Origin: Saccharomyces uvarum
Taxonomy: Eukaryota > Ascomycota > Saccharomycetes > Saccharomycetales > Saccharomycetaceae
Direction: 5' to 3'
Assembly (NCBI GenBank): GCA_947243795.1
Contig: OX365937.1
Span: 310,001 to 374,000, forward strand
Length of the DNA: 64,000 nt
The notes beneath the pieces are model-generated. The model had not been told where the DNA came from and ran no database searches. It was given only the letters and a program-made list of their open reading frames with translations. This document shows positions 13,813 through 23,051 of this stretch, piece after piece; position 1 is the stretch's first letter; each line of letters begins with the position of its first letter. Both the position numbers and the translations under genes were made by a program.

Positions 13813-14321
13813 CTTGTAGCTTGTCACTTTTGTTATAATAATATAAAAAGACGCAACTCTCTCTCTCTTACGTTACAGGAAAATACAGGTTCCACGTATA
13901 TATATATATATGTATATGTCTGTGTATATATATCGCTCTCCAGGTACAACCCGATCTGGTGAAGTTAATTATTCATACACAGAAAGTCCCTCTTCTAGGG
14001 TTTACGCGCGAGAGGTAGATCCTCTATTGCTTCTCCTGACATTGTTAACTCCGAAAGAATGCCATGTGCAAGACTGGATTTACCAAAAGAGGCAACCAAA
14101 CACGCACCGACCGATCCAGGACAGAAGCCAGAGGGCAGATGGGCCCACTTTGGCTGCTGCAAGAGCTCCAAGAACGTAAACAGGTAAATAAAGCACGCGC
14201 TGTCTCCGCTGTATGGCCCAATCCGTGCTTTAAGAGGTACAAAATCCCTCTACAGTGGCTCCGCCTCTCGGGCCATCTCCAATAACGAGCATATTACTAA
14301 TACAAGTTTCGTTTCTTTTGT
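13813..14321 (-). other. UBX6 upstream region
   Basis: About 510 bp between the UBX6 start and the 3' end of snR60. It contains a TA/TG microsatellite-like tract (about 13897-13931). Short overlapping open frames cross the GC-richer middle part, but none looks like a known protein. Confidence 0.5.
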
Positions 14322-14428
14322 AGTGTTCAGATAGGAGCGAAAGACTAATTTCGATGGAAATTTTTATCTTCATTTCGATAGTATGTTCAATCAGTTGAAC
14401 TATGCATCTTTGGTTATCATCATTAACA
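14322..14428 (-). ncRNA. SNR60: C/D-box snoRNA snR60
   Basis: Reading the minus strand, there is a C box ATGATGA (14417-14423), a D' box CTGA (14391-14394), a C' box ATGAAGA (14367-14373) and a D box CTGA (14327-14330), in the right order and spacing for a box C/D snoRNA. The guide before D' (GCATAGTTCAA) pairs with the 25S rRNA segment GAACUAUGC around A817. The guide before D (AGTCTTTCGCTCCTAT) pairs with AUAGGGGCGAAAGACU around G908, with one G-U pair. In each case the fifth guide base upstream of the box faces the A or G to be 2'-O-methylated. These are the known snR60 targets, and S. cerevisiae has SNR60 between UBX6 and RTT101. The exact ends are estimates. Confidence 0.9.
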
Positions 14429-14767
14429 AAATAAAACGAAGAGGAACCCCGTGCAAGGGGTCGCATAAGACGTTGAGAAGGAGATGTAGTGTCCTTGTCG
14501 CACTGATACAACGCCTGTTGTATGTGGTCGCTTGTGTTGGGCTAGCTACGGCCAACATCTGCACTGATAGTGCTCTTTATTGTTGAGGTTTGAAAAATGG
14601 ACAAGAACAAGAGATTGATTTTCATTCCTCGACGTTTTCTTTTATATGGAGAAAAAAGCGACGAAGCCAAAAAAAACGAAAAGTATGGCTGGTCAAAAAA
14701 AAAGTTAGGGCTGACGATGAATATACACTTGCTTAGTAGTTAAACACTCTATATAATGGTATTGGAT
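14429..14767 (-). promoter_or_regulatory. snR60 upstream region / RTT101 3' region
   Basis: This 339-bp stretch lies upstream of snR60 and should hold its promoter. It has a small GC-rich hairpin (CCCCGTGCAAGGGG, about 14446-14460) and a GC-rich block near 14541-14560 (GCTAGCTACGGCC). I could not assign factors to them. Confidence 0.4.
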
Positions 14768-17317
14768 TTAGTACTTGTAGATCTCTGTGGACTCGTCCTT
14801 GGTTATGAACTTGTCTCGCAGGAGTTTGGCCAGGGCGTCCTTGAACTCGCCTACACTGAAGCCTTTTATTTGTTGCTTGACCGTCTCGAATAAGCGGTCG
14901 TAGCCGAGTCCCTCTTTCTCGCCCTTGACAGACCTGGTTATGCAAGCCTTTAGTAGTTCTTGAGTCCACTGTGAATTACTTCCCTCGTGGTGCGCAGAAC
15001 TACTTTTCCCATTGGTAGTGTTGCTGCTTTGCATGGAGGCGTTTCTCGGTAGCACCACACGTAGTTTACCGTTCTTCACTTTCCTTAAATCAGGTTGGAA
15101 GTTCTCATTTATCTTGTAGGTGTTTTCACTGTCTCTCATCACGATTTTGTAGTTTAAAAACGACTTCAAGATCAACATTATGTCCTTGTACCCTAGCTTT
15201 GTTTGCTCTGAGATGCTCTGAAATGTCAAGCGATTGCTATTATTGAATAAAGTCAATACACATGTTTGGAAAAGAGTCAACTCGAATGTTAGATGCCCCC
15301 CCTGGGGTATGACGTAAGGGGATTCCACGTCACAATGATGCAAATTCCACATCGGGTATAGTTCCTTCTTGGAAGCATCGGAATCTTCTAGCTTGTTGTC
15401 CTGGTGGAAACTGGATAGGAATTTGTTCCATGTACGGTCCATCTCTTGAGGTAAAATGAAATTCTTCTCGAGTTCGTCATTTGATTGCTGGAAAATTTTG
15501 GGAATTCTTTCTCTGTCAAAAACAAGCGGGAAGAACGAACTATGGTCGTCTTCATTGTACTTCTTGCCAAACTTGACCGCAACTTCGATATTCTCGTAGA
15601 ACGACAAGAACGACGCGTATTTGATTTTTAAATCCGCCATAACCTCCACTGGTTGGAAGAATTGTGACAGGTACGGTTGATACTGATCGCGGTAGAGCAT
15701 TTCGCCCTCTTGTGAAACGTTCGTTATGATTCTCTGCTTGAAAAGTTCCATCAAGCAGTCTTTATAAACTGGTAATATATCCTTAACGAGTTCAGAATCC
15801 TGGTCGCTTTGTAGAATTGTCTTTCTGAAGATTGATCTTTCAAAAAAATTAGGAAATGTGGGGAGGTTGACAAACTTCAGCCTTAATATGGGGATGTTTT
15901 CGTAAAGGTACTTCTTTTTCGCTTCTCTCGATAACTCGGTTCTTTTTGCTTTTATCTTCCTTACAAACCTGAATAAGTGAGATTCAAAATACTTGACATA
16001 ATGTTCAATGGCTTTACTAGTGCTCCCTAACAATTCGCATAAGTGGTATTCCAAGGTATCAGAATAGACTTTTAAGTGGTCTACGTTAGCCAGTTGAATT
16101 ACTTCATCGAAGAGTTTTTCAGCGTCGTGATTGACTCCATATGCAGCTTTCAACTTTTCCGAAATTACATCATCACAAAACTCCTTAAATTCTTTCAGCA
16201 TATTTCTTGCTTCAAACGCATTTCTAAACATCAATAGGCTAAAACTTGTCTCAGTCTTGAAGTATCGCTCTTTTTCTTCATCGTATGTGTTTTTCCCAAT
16301 TTCAATGTACTGACTGATGGAGTTTTTATTCAGCAGTAGGTGCCCTATAAATAAATCATTTGCGTCACTGACCCATTCAGGAAAAAATAGCGACGCTAAC
16401 AGTGCATTCCTTGTTAGTAGTACTTTGAAATTTCTAAAAGTTTCCAGCTTTGGACCTAAATTTGGTTCCTCTTCAAAATAAGCCTTTAGTATTTTCAAAT
16501 AATAACTTTTGGGACTCAGACTCTCTATGTTGAAGTTACAATTAGACATTATACGGAGCATAGGAGTTTCGCTCTCTAACATAATGTTCGTTATTGGAAA
16601 CATATGGATATAGTGATGAATAGAAGCGGTCACAAGAATTTGGAATTCTTCTCCAAAATTAGTCTTTATACATTCAAAAAGTTTGAAGTCGTAATACTGA
16701 AATATCGTCAGAAGTTTAAATCCCAGTTCTTTTTTAATCATAGGATAGTTCACAGGTACATATGATATGATAGGTCCAAGCGCGCCTATCACATACTCAA
16801 ATAATTTGTAGAAGGAGGTCCAATGTTTGGATATGACATCATATGAATATTCACATTTCGACAAAAAGCTAAGAACGTGCGCTTCAGTTATTGACTTGAC
16901 CATTTCATTACAAAATTCTTGAAAACTCAGCACGATTTGATGTCGGTGCAGTAGCTGGAATCTCTTTTGCTTTTCATCATTCTCGCTTGTTTCTAAATCT
17001 AAGGGGATATAAGACTTCCTTTGTGTTAATTCACGGCAATTTTTCAGCATTCTGGGCATTAGCTCTCTAAATTTGGTAACCTTAATATTATCACATTTCA
17101 ACTCATCAATATCAGTTACGTTTATAGTTTCCCTTAAGGTAAGGCGAAAGAAGTCATGCAGTTCAGCAATCATCACTTGGTACTTGGGGGTTCTCTCATC
17201 GTTAAATCGATGATACAGCTCTAAATTATCATTTGGATTTCCTTCTCCACTTATAGATTCAGGATATTCCTCATTTTTGGAAGGACTATTATCCATGCTT
17301 GTACTAACAAACCCCAT
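14768..17317 (-). CDS. RTT101: Rtt101, cullin of a DNA-damage ubiquitin ligase
   Basis: Rtt101 is the cullin scaffold that works with Mms1, Mms22 or Crt10 and the RING protein Hrt1 to ubiquitinate targets, including histone H3 acetylated at K56, during replication stress and nonfunctional rRNA decay. The protein has about 849 residues with cullin repeats at the N-terminus (HDFFRLTLRETINVTDIDEL), the cullin homology region (LYPMWNLHHCDVESPYVIPQGG then LTLFQTCVLTLFNN), and a C-terminal winged-helix segment (LLKACITRSVKGEKEGLGYDRLF region) that normally carries the neddylation Lys. I use the ATG at 17317; a second ATG at 17296 gives 842 residues, the S. cerevisiae length, and is an equally good start. 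It shares a 245-bp divergent promoter with AIM22. Confidence 0.95.
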   Translation of the reverse strand: MGFVSTSMDNSPSKNEEYPESISGEGNPNDNLELYHRFNDERTPKYQVMIAELHDFFRLTLRETINVTDIDELKCDNIKVTKFRELMPRMLKNCRELTQRKSYIPLDLETSENDEKQKRFQLLHRHQIVLSFQEFCNEMVKSITEAHVLSFLSKCEYSYDVISKHWTSFYKLFEYVIGALGPIISYVPVNYPMIKKELGFKLLTIFQYYDFKLFECIKTNFGEEFQILVTASIHHYIHMFPITNIMLESETPMLRIMSNCNFNIESLSPKSYYLKILKAYFEEEPNLGPKLETFRNFKVLLTRNALLASLFFPEWVSDANDLFIGHLLLNKNSISQYIEIGKNTYDEEKERYFKTETSFSLLMFRNAFEARNMLKEFKEFCDDVISEKLKAAYGVNHDAEKLFDEVIQLANVDHLKVYSDTLEYHLCELLGSTSKAIEHYVKYFESHLFRFVRKIKAKRTELSREAKKKYLYENIPILRLKFVNLPTFPNFFERSIFRKTILQSDQDSELVKDILPVYKDCLMELFKQRIITNVSQEGEMLYRDQYQPYLSQFFQPVEVMADLKIKYASFLSFYENIEVAVKFGKKYNEDDHSSFFPLVFDRERIPKIFQQSNDELEKNFILPQEMDRTWNKFLSSFHQDNKLEDSDASKKELYPMWNLHHCDVESPYVIPQGGHLTFELTLFQTCVLTLFNNSNRLTFQSISEQTKLGYKDIMLILKSFLNYKIVMRDSENTYKINENFQPDLRKVKNGKLRVVLPRNASMQSSNTTNGKSSSAHHEGSNSQWTQELLKACITRSVKGEKEGLGYDRLFETVKQQIKGFSVGEFKDALAKLLRDKFITKDESTEIYKY

Positions 17318-17562
17318 ATGAAGGCTTTTGGAACAGTAGGAATAGGACCACTAAGACTGATTGGTTCGAAATTGCTTGGAAAATAATCTTTAATTCACAT
17401 TTTTCTTATTCGCCGTTATTCACAGCAAGTGATGCGTTTCGCCTTGTCCTATTTAATCTGGCATATTGAACCTAGAAAATCTACAGCTCATGCATAGTTA
17501 TTTTTTTAAAGAAGAAAAGGGAAGAGTTCCAACAGACTGCTTCTGACATTCATGTTAAATTT

Positions 17563-18780
17563 ATGTCTGTGATACTCAGGAATTTTGGATTATCTCCTCG
17601 ATATACGGGACAGCGCAGTCTTGTGTGCTGCACTACTTTATTTCACACTTCTACGAAGTTGAGGAAAGATACAGATGATAAATATCATGATATAAATTCA
17701 ATGTACGAAAATATGTTTACACCAATGTACAACCATAGTCCAATCAATCGAAGAGAATCCGAAGACAAGGCTAATACCTCTTTAGAAGATGACATCAATG
17801 ATTTTAATAAGGATATGCATGATATTTACAACATAGGCTTCAGCAAAGAGACTTTATCTGCTTCCCAATTAAAGGATATTGTTAAAGCAAAAGGAAGATT
17901 TGTTTTACAAAGTTTATCCACTAACCCTTATTACAATTTGGCGTTAGAAAATTATATGTTTACAAATACACCAAAGACCAAGAAAGGTTTTGATAGCTGT
18001 AGGCTGTTATTTTATATCAATAACAAATGCGCAGTCATCGGCAAAAACCAAAATCTCTGGCAAGAGGTCGACCTTGCTCAATTAAAGAGCAAGAACTTTA
18101 AACTTCTGAGGAGATTTTCTGGAGGTGGCACGGTACTACATGATTTGGGTAATGTTAATTATTCATTTTTGACATCAAGAGACAAATTTGATACCAAGTT
18201 TTTCAACAAAAAGGTAATTGAGTGGTTAAATTCATCCAATCCCGAACTTAAATTAGAGTTAAACGATAGAGGAGATATTATTCAGAACGGGTTTAAAGTT
18301 AGTGGCAGCGCGTATAAAATTGCTGGGGGTAAAGCATATCACCATGCAACAATGTTGTTAAACTCCAATTTAGAGCAATTCAGTGGTTTGTTAGAACCCT
18401 CATTTCCCAGAGATATGGAATGGGAATCAAGTGGAGTCCATAGTGTTAAGTCCAAAATAAAAAACATCGGTACAATCAATCCTGGCCAATTTATTGGACT
18501 AGTATCCGAAAACTTTCAAAAAAGCTTCAAAGTTGACAAAAATATACCTATTTACGCCTGTGACGAATCTATAACTATAAATGATGAGATAAAAGATGCA
18601 ATGAACAGTTTACGAAGCGATAATTGGAAATACTTTTCGGGACCCAAATTTTCAATAAAATTGAAGGATAAAAACTTGAAAATACAAGTCGTAAAAGGTA
18701 TGGTTTATGAATGTAATAAGAAAAAGCTAATTGGCTTGGAGTTCAATGACTTTTTGAAAAATATTGATAGTTATACATAG
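17563..18780 (+). CDS. AIM22: Aim22, mitochondrial lipoate-protein ligase
   Basis: Aim22 acts in mitochondrial lipoylation (with Lip2, Lip5 and Gcv3) of pyruvate and 2-oxoglutarate dehydrogenase E2 subunits. The 405-residue protein (409 in S. cerevisiae) starts with a basic, hydroxylated presequence-like stretch (RNFGLSPRYTGQRSLVCC). The lipoate/biotin ligase fold follows: NPYYNLALENYMF, then the ligand-binding signature RRFSGGGTVLHDLGNVNYS, and the catalytic-Lys region FKVSGSAYKIAGGKAYHHAT. The ATG at 17563 is the first in the frame. AIM22 is the last gene before the left rearrangement junction and has the same orientation as in S. cerevisiae. Confidence 0.95.
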   Translation: MSVILRNFGLSPRYTGQRSLVCCTTLFHTSTKLRKDTDDKYHDINSMYENMFTPMYNHSPINRRESEDKANTSLEDDINDFNKDMHDIYNIGFSKETLSASQLKDIVKAKGRFVLQSLSTNPYYNLALENYMFTNTPKTKKGFDSCRLLFYINNKCAVIGKNQNLWQEVDLAQLKSKNFKLLRRFSGGGTVLHDLGNVNYSFLTSRDKFDTKFFNKKVIEWLNSSNPELKLELNDRGDIIQNGFKVSGSAYKIAGGKAYHHATMLLNSNLEQFSGLLEPSFPRDMEWESSGVHSVKSKIKNIGTINPGQFIGLVSENFQKSFKVDKNIPIYACDESITINDEIKDAMNSLRSDNWKYFSGPKFSIKLKDKNLKIQVVKGMVYECNKKKLIGLEFNDFLKNIDSYT

Positions 18781-19099
18781 GTAGGGAAAAAAATCTAATA
18801 CACTCGTAAATAGCAAAAGTAGATGATTAGACTTTCAAAGACTAGTATGGCTTTTTCAAGATACCAAGCGGAATTATACACCAATAGTAGGAATCATTAG
18901 TTATACAACCGTCTGACCAAAAGCACATTTTGTTGAAAAAGACACATTATTACTTATCACTCGTCCTATTGAAGTGCTGTTCTTCAATAACGCACAAAAC
19001 TAACCGCAGCTGTCGCAATTCTTCATTTGAAACAATCGGATATGGCTGGACTACCGGGTATTGCTACTTAATTGCTATGGTATAATAAGAGTAAAAGCT
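18781..19099. other. AIM22 downstream spacer
   Basis: About 320 bp between AIM22 and the first LTR. AT-rich, with no gene, RNA or repeat that I can support. Confidence 0.4.
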
Positions 19100-19641
19100 T
19101 GTTGTATCACGACTGGGTAATACCCGGGTGTGTTAACAATCCTGACGATATCAGGAAAGTAACTTGTTGCTATAACTATTTATCAACTTAATTTACGGAA
19201 TGTAACTTGACTTATTTCGAAACTGATTGTTCATGTTGTTGGAACAAGATTCACCTATCGTCTATCTATGACTATTATATACAGTGTTAAAAGGTGACAT
19301 GAATTACAAGACAAGTAAATCAAGATTCAAACTATTATCGAAATCAATGGAGACTGATGCGCAAGGACTGAGTGAATTTATATAAAAGGAGGAACAGAAT
19401 CATTTATAATATTATGCCAAATTGCAGATTCTCTTTTGTGGATTCCTGAATCCATGAGGAGAATATTAAGTATAATCTATATACGTAATATTATAACATT
19501 AAGAATTAATGGAATCTCAAAGATCATCATACAACTTGAAAGCTCAAAACTTATAGTGATTCATTTAAAGCACGTTTCAATTGCGCGTTGGTAAATTTGT
19601 ACCTTAGTTACAACAGCTGTATCTAAGTTTAATATACAACA
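19100..19641 (-). mobile_element. Sigma (Ty3-type) solo LTR, minus orientation, carrying a nested delta LTR
   Basis: The left edge reads TGTTGTATCACG and the right edge GTATCTAAGTTTAATATACAACA-like sequence, the expected ends of a reversed Ty3 LTR. The block up to about 19236 aligns with the reverse complement of the intact sigma at 21881-22239 (shared AGTAACTTGTTG, CTTAATTTACGGAATGT, ATTGTTCA). A delta LTR interrupts it at 19237-19549. What remains of sigma is clearly shorter than a full copy, so it is an old, degraded fossil. Its right end stops 15 bp before tRNA-Tyr, the position at which Ty3 is known to integrate, next to the Pol III start site. Confidence 0.75.
19237..19549 (+). mobile_element. 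Delta (Ty1/Ty2-type) solo LTR nested in sigma
   Basis: 313 bp, beginning TGTTGGAACAAGATTCACC and including the typical delta blocks GCAGATTC, TGGATTCCTGAATCCATGAG and TAATATTATAAC. It is the same length as the copy at 41292-41604 and very similar along its whole length. It lies inside the older sigma element, so it is the later insertion. I could not find a clean target-site duplication here, unlike the right-hand copy. Confidence 0.85.
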
Positions 19642-19656
19642 AACCTAACTATCTGA

Positions 19657-19745
19657 CTCTCGGTAGCCAAGTTGGTCTAAGGCGCAAGACTGTAATTTAT
19701 TACCACGAAATCTTGAGATCGGGCGTTCGACTCGCCCCCGGGAGA
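19657..19745 (+). tRNA. tRNA-Tyr (GUA) with 14-nt intron
   Basis: An 89-nt gene with intact A box (TAGCCAAGTTGG) and B box (GGGCGTTCGACTCGCCC). Anticodon GTA is at 19692-19694 and the intron TTTATTACCACGAA at 19696-19709, one base after the anticodon as in all yeast tRNA-Tyr genes. A T-tract right after the gene (about 19747-19755) is the Pol III terminator. S. cerevisiae has tY(GUA)J1 at the same place after AIM22. Confidence 0.97.
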
Positions 19746-20140
19746 TATTTTTTTTAAATCAACTGTTATTGTTTTTTTTACTTTTAATATACCTCCAAGG
19801 CCCAGCATCCACTTTACTTCTTTATTTACAAGTATGCTTCAATACACAGAGCAATCTCCTCTCCACACAATGGTAGGACAGCCTAAACAGGCTTGCTAAT
19901 GTCTTTTCTTTTGTGAGATGCCTAACACCAGATCTTGGTATTTGCAAATGGGTTATATCATGGCAGCAGTAAGGGCCTATGTGTGCTGTGTCATGCAGAA
20001 GAAAAGTTTATAAAATGCCGTTTAAGGCTATACGCAGACGAATTTACTAATGTAAGTAACGTTAAAGCTTTTTGTTCAGTTCTAGTAATCGATGAACTTC
20101 GTGTTTTCGGGAGGAAATGGAAAATATAATTAATGTAAGT
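19746..20140. other. Spacer between tRNA-Tyr and the IRC18-like copy
   Basis: 395 bp that contain the tRNA-Tyr terminator and no supported gene. A 64-codon open frame at 19935-20129 has no recognisable content. Confidence 0.4.
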
Positions 20141-20911
20141 ATGGGAATGATATTAGAAGATTATACATATACAACAGTTCGAGGTTAAACAAATTATTGA
20201 AGCGGCCGAAAAACGAAGCTGGAAACGAGATGTCTAAGTCAAGGCTTGGTATACGATCGTTAACCAAATGAGAAACCCTAGGCCTCCTATGCTGGCCGAT
20301 ATTAAGCACAGGCTGGTCGTCACCGTCATACACAAATCAACCACACCTTGTGCCAGGCCCGCCTCAATCGTCGTTGCGGCTACAACTCTGCTGACTCGCG
20401 AAAGCACCTCCTTCTTTTTCTTTTGATCTTCCGTCAAGTCATCATCCTTTTTGGAAACCTGATCGTATTTTTTCAGAATACCCTCTAGCTTCTTAGTCGA
20501 AATGGTCTTAAACTTTTTGATGTACTTGAAGGGAGATATGTGTATGGCCCGGTGTAGGCCCTTGCCCACTTTTGTTGTTTCCGTTTCGAATACATTACTG
20601 TCATCTCCCTCAATTTGTACTTCTCTTGCCAGCATGTTTATCTTGTGGTTTAGTATCCCATTCAATCCCTTCAGGATGAAGGAATGACTGCCGTACATGG
20701 TCTTTATTTCCTCCATTTGCGTCTCAATGTCAGATATTCTTTTGTCAACAGATGTGGAGTTGCGCGGGTTAGCGTCTAAAACCCTCAATGAATTGACCAG
20801 CTTGGCCTCTGTACCCTCAAATTCGAGCAACGCTTTGTTGCTGCTAGCTAAAACAACAGTGACCAAAAATAAGTATACTAAGAGAAAGAACTTTGTTATT
20901 CCAACCTTCAT
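20141..20911. repeat. Left arm of a 771-bp inverted repeat (IRC18 copies)
   Basis: This 771-bp block is the reverse complement of 43661-44431. By direct comparison I count 5 mismatches and no length differences. It covers the whole coding sequence plus 93 bp of 3' flank and stops within a few bases of the start codon on the promoter side. Confidence 0.95.
20234..20911 (-). CDS. Extra IRC18/OSW6-like gene, near-identical to the right-hand copy
   Basis: 225 residues starting [20 protein letters not shown], a hydrophobic signal or anchor sequence. A helical, charged middle ([39 protein letters not shown]) and a C-terminal hydrophobic segment ([19 protein letters not shown]) follow. IRC18 (OSW6) and LOH1 (OSW4) of S. 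cerevisiae are adjacent paralogues linked to the outer spore wall. This copy differs from the one at 43661-44338 by one residue (Ala for Glu in the NML-REVQ segment). S. cerevisiae, as I recall it, has no copy next to AIM22. A candidate mid-sporulation element (GACACAAAA, minus strand 21208-21216) lies about 300 bp upstream. The ATG at 20911 is chosen because homology begins there; an in-frame ATG at 20956 would add 15 unmatched residues. Confidence 0.9.
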   Translation of the reverse strand: MKVGITKFFLLVYLFLVTVVLASSNKALLEFEGTEAKLVNSLRVLDANPRNSTSVDKRISDIETQMEEIKTMYGSHSFILKGLNGILNHKINMLAREVQIEGDDSNVFETETTKVGKGLHRAIHISPFKYIKKFKTISTKKLEGILKKYDQVSKKDDDLTEDQKKKKEVLSRVSRVVAATTIEAGLAQGVVDLCMTVTTSLCLISASIGGLGFLIWLTIVYQALT

Positions 20912-21638
20912 TTTTTCTTGTCTTCGTGTGTTTAATTTTGTGTTCCTTAAAAGCAAAGAGGAGTAGATGTGCTGATGATTAATAGTACAAAATTCATAAA
21001 ATGCTGATTGAAATAATGGGCGAGATAATATACACTTGTCGTGGTGGCTAAAAGGTGATTTGAAAATACTTGAATAAAATAATACTTTTTTCTTCTCTGC
21101 TCCTGCCTGATTAGGAGGTAAATTAACAGTTTACACCCAGGTAATTACTCGAACTCAAAAATGTTACACCCTTCCTCCATGTTTTAGGCGAGGACCCTGA
21201 AATCTATTTTTGTGTCTCTTAAAAGTAGCCGTTTAGGACTGTTACAGGTACAGATTTTTTTGGCTCTGGTATGAACTAAAATGTGTACTATAAAGGTGAA
21301 GTATTATGAACATATCTAATAATCAAACATTTTGAAGGACTTTTTTCTCTGAACAAAAAAGTGTCGTTTTCAAACGTAAAAGGAACTAGCTCACTCTTTC
21401 GTATACAGGTGACGTACCGGATTAGTTCCAGAATAGCCTTCAAATCAACAATATATACTCAACATGATTGGTAAAAATATGTACTAGTCTTTTGAGCGAG
21501 AAAAGTAGCAAGGCAAGCGAATCTTTACTAATTAAGTCTGTCATGTCCAAAGTAAACTATTACTTACGAAGTACCATAGGATGCAATTATACACGAGAGA
21601 TTCGACAAACAGTTGAAGATAATTCAACGTGTTGGAAC
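20912..21638 (-). promoter_or_regulatory. Upstream region of the left IRC18-like gene
   Basis: 727 bp with no similarity to the promoter of the right-hand IRC18 copy that I can see, although the coding sequences are almost identical. GACACAAAA on the minus strand (21208-21216) matches the Ndt80 mid-sporulation element GNCRCAAAW. No other gene is supported here. Confidence 0.5.
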
Positions 21639-21875
21639 TGTTGACCATTAAAGTTGTATGATGATCTTTGGGATTTCATTGTTTCTTAATGTTATAATAT
21701 TATGTATATAGATTATACTAGAGATTCTCCTCGTGGATCAGGAATCCACAAAAGAGAATCTGCAATTTTGCATAATATTATAAATGATTCTGTTCCTCCT
21801 TTTATATAAATTCACTCAGTCCTTGCGCATCAGTCTCCATTAATTTCGATGACAGTTTGAATCTTAATTTACGGT
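21639..21875 (-). mobile_element. Delta-type LTR remnant, minus orientation
   Basis: The reverse complement matches the inner and 3' parts of the other two delta copies (ACTGAGTGAATTTATATAAA, GGATTCCTGATCCACGAGGA, GATCATCATACAACTTTAATGG) and ends in CAACA at 21639. Its 5' third is missing; the element stops just before the sigma LTR that begins at 21881. A TGTTGGAAC string abuts its end at 21630-21638, so another LTR may once have met it there. It is an old, incomplete fossil. Confidence 0.85.
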
Positions 21876-21880
21876 ATCTT

Positions 21881-22239
21881 TGTTGTATATCGAAATGAGA
21901 TACCTCAGCATCTATAAAGATATTACCCTAAATGCCCAAAAGAAATATCTATGAAACACACATGAAACAATCGCATTATGAGACATACGAACTTGAGTAC
22001 ATCAAGGCAGCTCCTAGCTTCCTTGCTGAACCATCCAAACGTATAAATACCTGAACAATTAGTTACATCCGAGATTCCGCGCTTCCACCATTTAGTATAA
22101 CTTAGATCTTATATATAGAAGATATAGGACAAGTAACAATCTGTGAATTAAGTTGATAACACGTCTTGACAACAAGTTACTCTCCTAACAGACTTTAGGA
22201 TTGTCAAGACCCGGTATTAGTCGAGCCCGTAATACAACA
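21881..22239 (+). mobile_element. Sigma (Ty3-type) solo LTR
   Basis: 359 bp beginning TGTTGTATATCGAAATGAG and ending GAGCCCGTAATACAACA, with Ty3 LTR blocks CCTGAACAATTAGTT and GAGATTCCGCGCTTCCACCA. It looks whole as a solo LTR. The flanks ATCTT (21876-21880) and ATCTC (22240-22244) are a plausible 5-bp target duplication with one difference. It ends 16 bp before tRNA-Arg, the classical Ty3 target position. The mirror tRNA pair on the right lacks it. Confidence 0.93.
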
Positions 22240-22255
22240 ATCTCAACAAATAATA

Positions 22256-22327
22256 GCTTGCGTGGCGTAATGGCAACGCGTCTGACTTCTAATCAGAAGA
22301 TTATGGGTTCGACCCCCATCGTGAGCT
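22256..22327 (+). tRNA. tRNA-Arg (UCU)
   Basis: A 72-nt gene with a 7-bp acceptor stem (GCTTGCG with CGTGAGC, two G-U pairs), anticodon TCT in CTGACTTCTAATCAG, and B box GGGTTCGACCCCC. It is the promoter-proximal member of the dicistronic Arg-Asp unit known in yeast; the 12-nt spacer before tRNA-Asp has only a short T-run, consistent with co-transcription. Confidence 0.97.
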
Positions 22328-22339
22328 TTATTTTCTCAT

Positions 22340-22411
22340 TCCGTGATAGTTTAATGGTCAGAATGGGCGCTTGTCGCGTGCCAGATCGGGGTTCAATTCC
22401 CCGTCGCGGAG
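22340..22411 (+). tRNA. tRNA-Asp (GUC)
   Basis: A 72-nt gene, TCCGTGATAGTTTAATGG at the 5' end and CGTCGCGGAG at the 3' end, anticodon GTC, B box GGGTTCAATTCCCC. Second member of the co-transcribed tRNA-Arg/tRNA-Asp unit. Confidence 0.97.
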
Positions 22412-22412
22412 A

Positions 22413-22419
22413 TTTTTTT
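22413..22419 (+). terminator. Pol III terminator of the left tRNA pair
   Basis: A run of seven T residues starting 2 bp after tRNA-Asp; the mirror pair has the matching A-run at 40933-40939. Confidence 0.9.
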
Positions 22420-22440
22420 ACTGAGTCATATCCTTTTTAC

Positions 22441-23051
22441 TGAACTCTGCTTTCATTAAAATGTTGATTACCTGCTTTTAGCGAATGTGTAAAATAACAA
22501 GACACTAAGTTAGCAAGAAGAAAACTGTGAAGGACATATCACACCATTATAGCATGGCCCGTTACGGAACATCTTCATTTTTCTGGTGTTGAGGATTTAA
22601 TGGTAAGTGTGTAAATATTGCATAGACGGATATTTTTGACCTTAGCCAGAATTTTTTATGTAGAATGAACAAGGCTGATGAGTTTTCACGGACATGTTCA
22701 GCCAGTTCTTATAGTGTGCATATTTATTATACAGATTCATCGAGTTATAGTCTCCCTTGAGCCGGGTAGTGTGATTCCGTCATCTTTCTCTTGAAGAAAA
22801 TAATTTTTCTGTATGGAAATAACAAGGTCTGCTTGTGAAATGTGATGTGGTGTTCTCTGAGCGAAGCCATTGCCTCACGAATAGCTCGCCAAACTTTTTC
22901 TCAGTGTCTCAAATCTATACTGGAGCTTACTGATATTTGTCTCAAGAATACGCCAATTGCCACTATCGCTCCTTTACCGCGAATATACAGCACATAAAAC
23001 GTTGTATCTAACATAATCAAAAAAATTGTTGCGTAGATAAAAAGAAAGAAA
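22441..23051 (+). promoter_or_regulatory. NUP192 upstream region
   Basis: 611 bp between the left tRNA arm and NUP192. No LTR, RNA gene or coding sequence is evident. In S. cerevisiae this flank of NUP192 faces LOH1; here it faces AIM22 and tRNA-Tyr because of the inversion. Confidence 0.5.

Larger units (their letters stand above)
22240..22440. repeat. Left arm of a 201-bp inverted repeat (tRNA-Arg/tRNA-Asp pair)
   Basis: This block is the reverse complement of 40912-41112 with only 2 mismatches by eye, both outside the tRNA genes. It includes both tRNAs, their spacer, the terminator and about 20 bp beyond. The two arms bound the segment that is inverted relative to S. cerevisiae. Confidence 0.95.

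Noticed and set aside
14446-14460. GC hairpin upstream of snR60 as a possible second small RNA
   Set aside because: I found no box C/D, H/ACA or tRNA elements around it; it is more likely promoter or spacer.
22201-22443. An 80-codon frame across the left tRNA pair, with a similar one across the right pair (40885-41124)
   Set aside because: They read through tRNA genes; the similarity is due to the inverted repeat, not to a protein.
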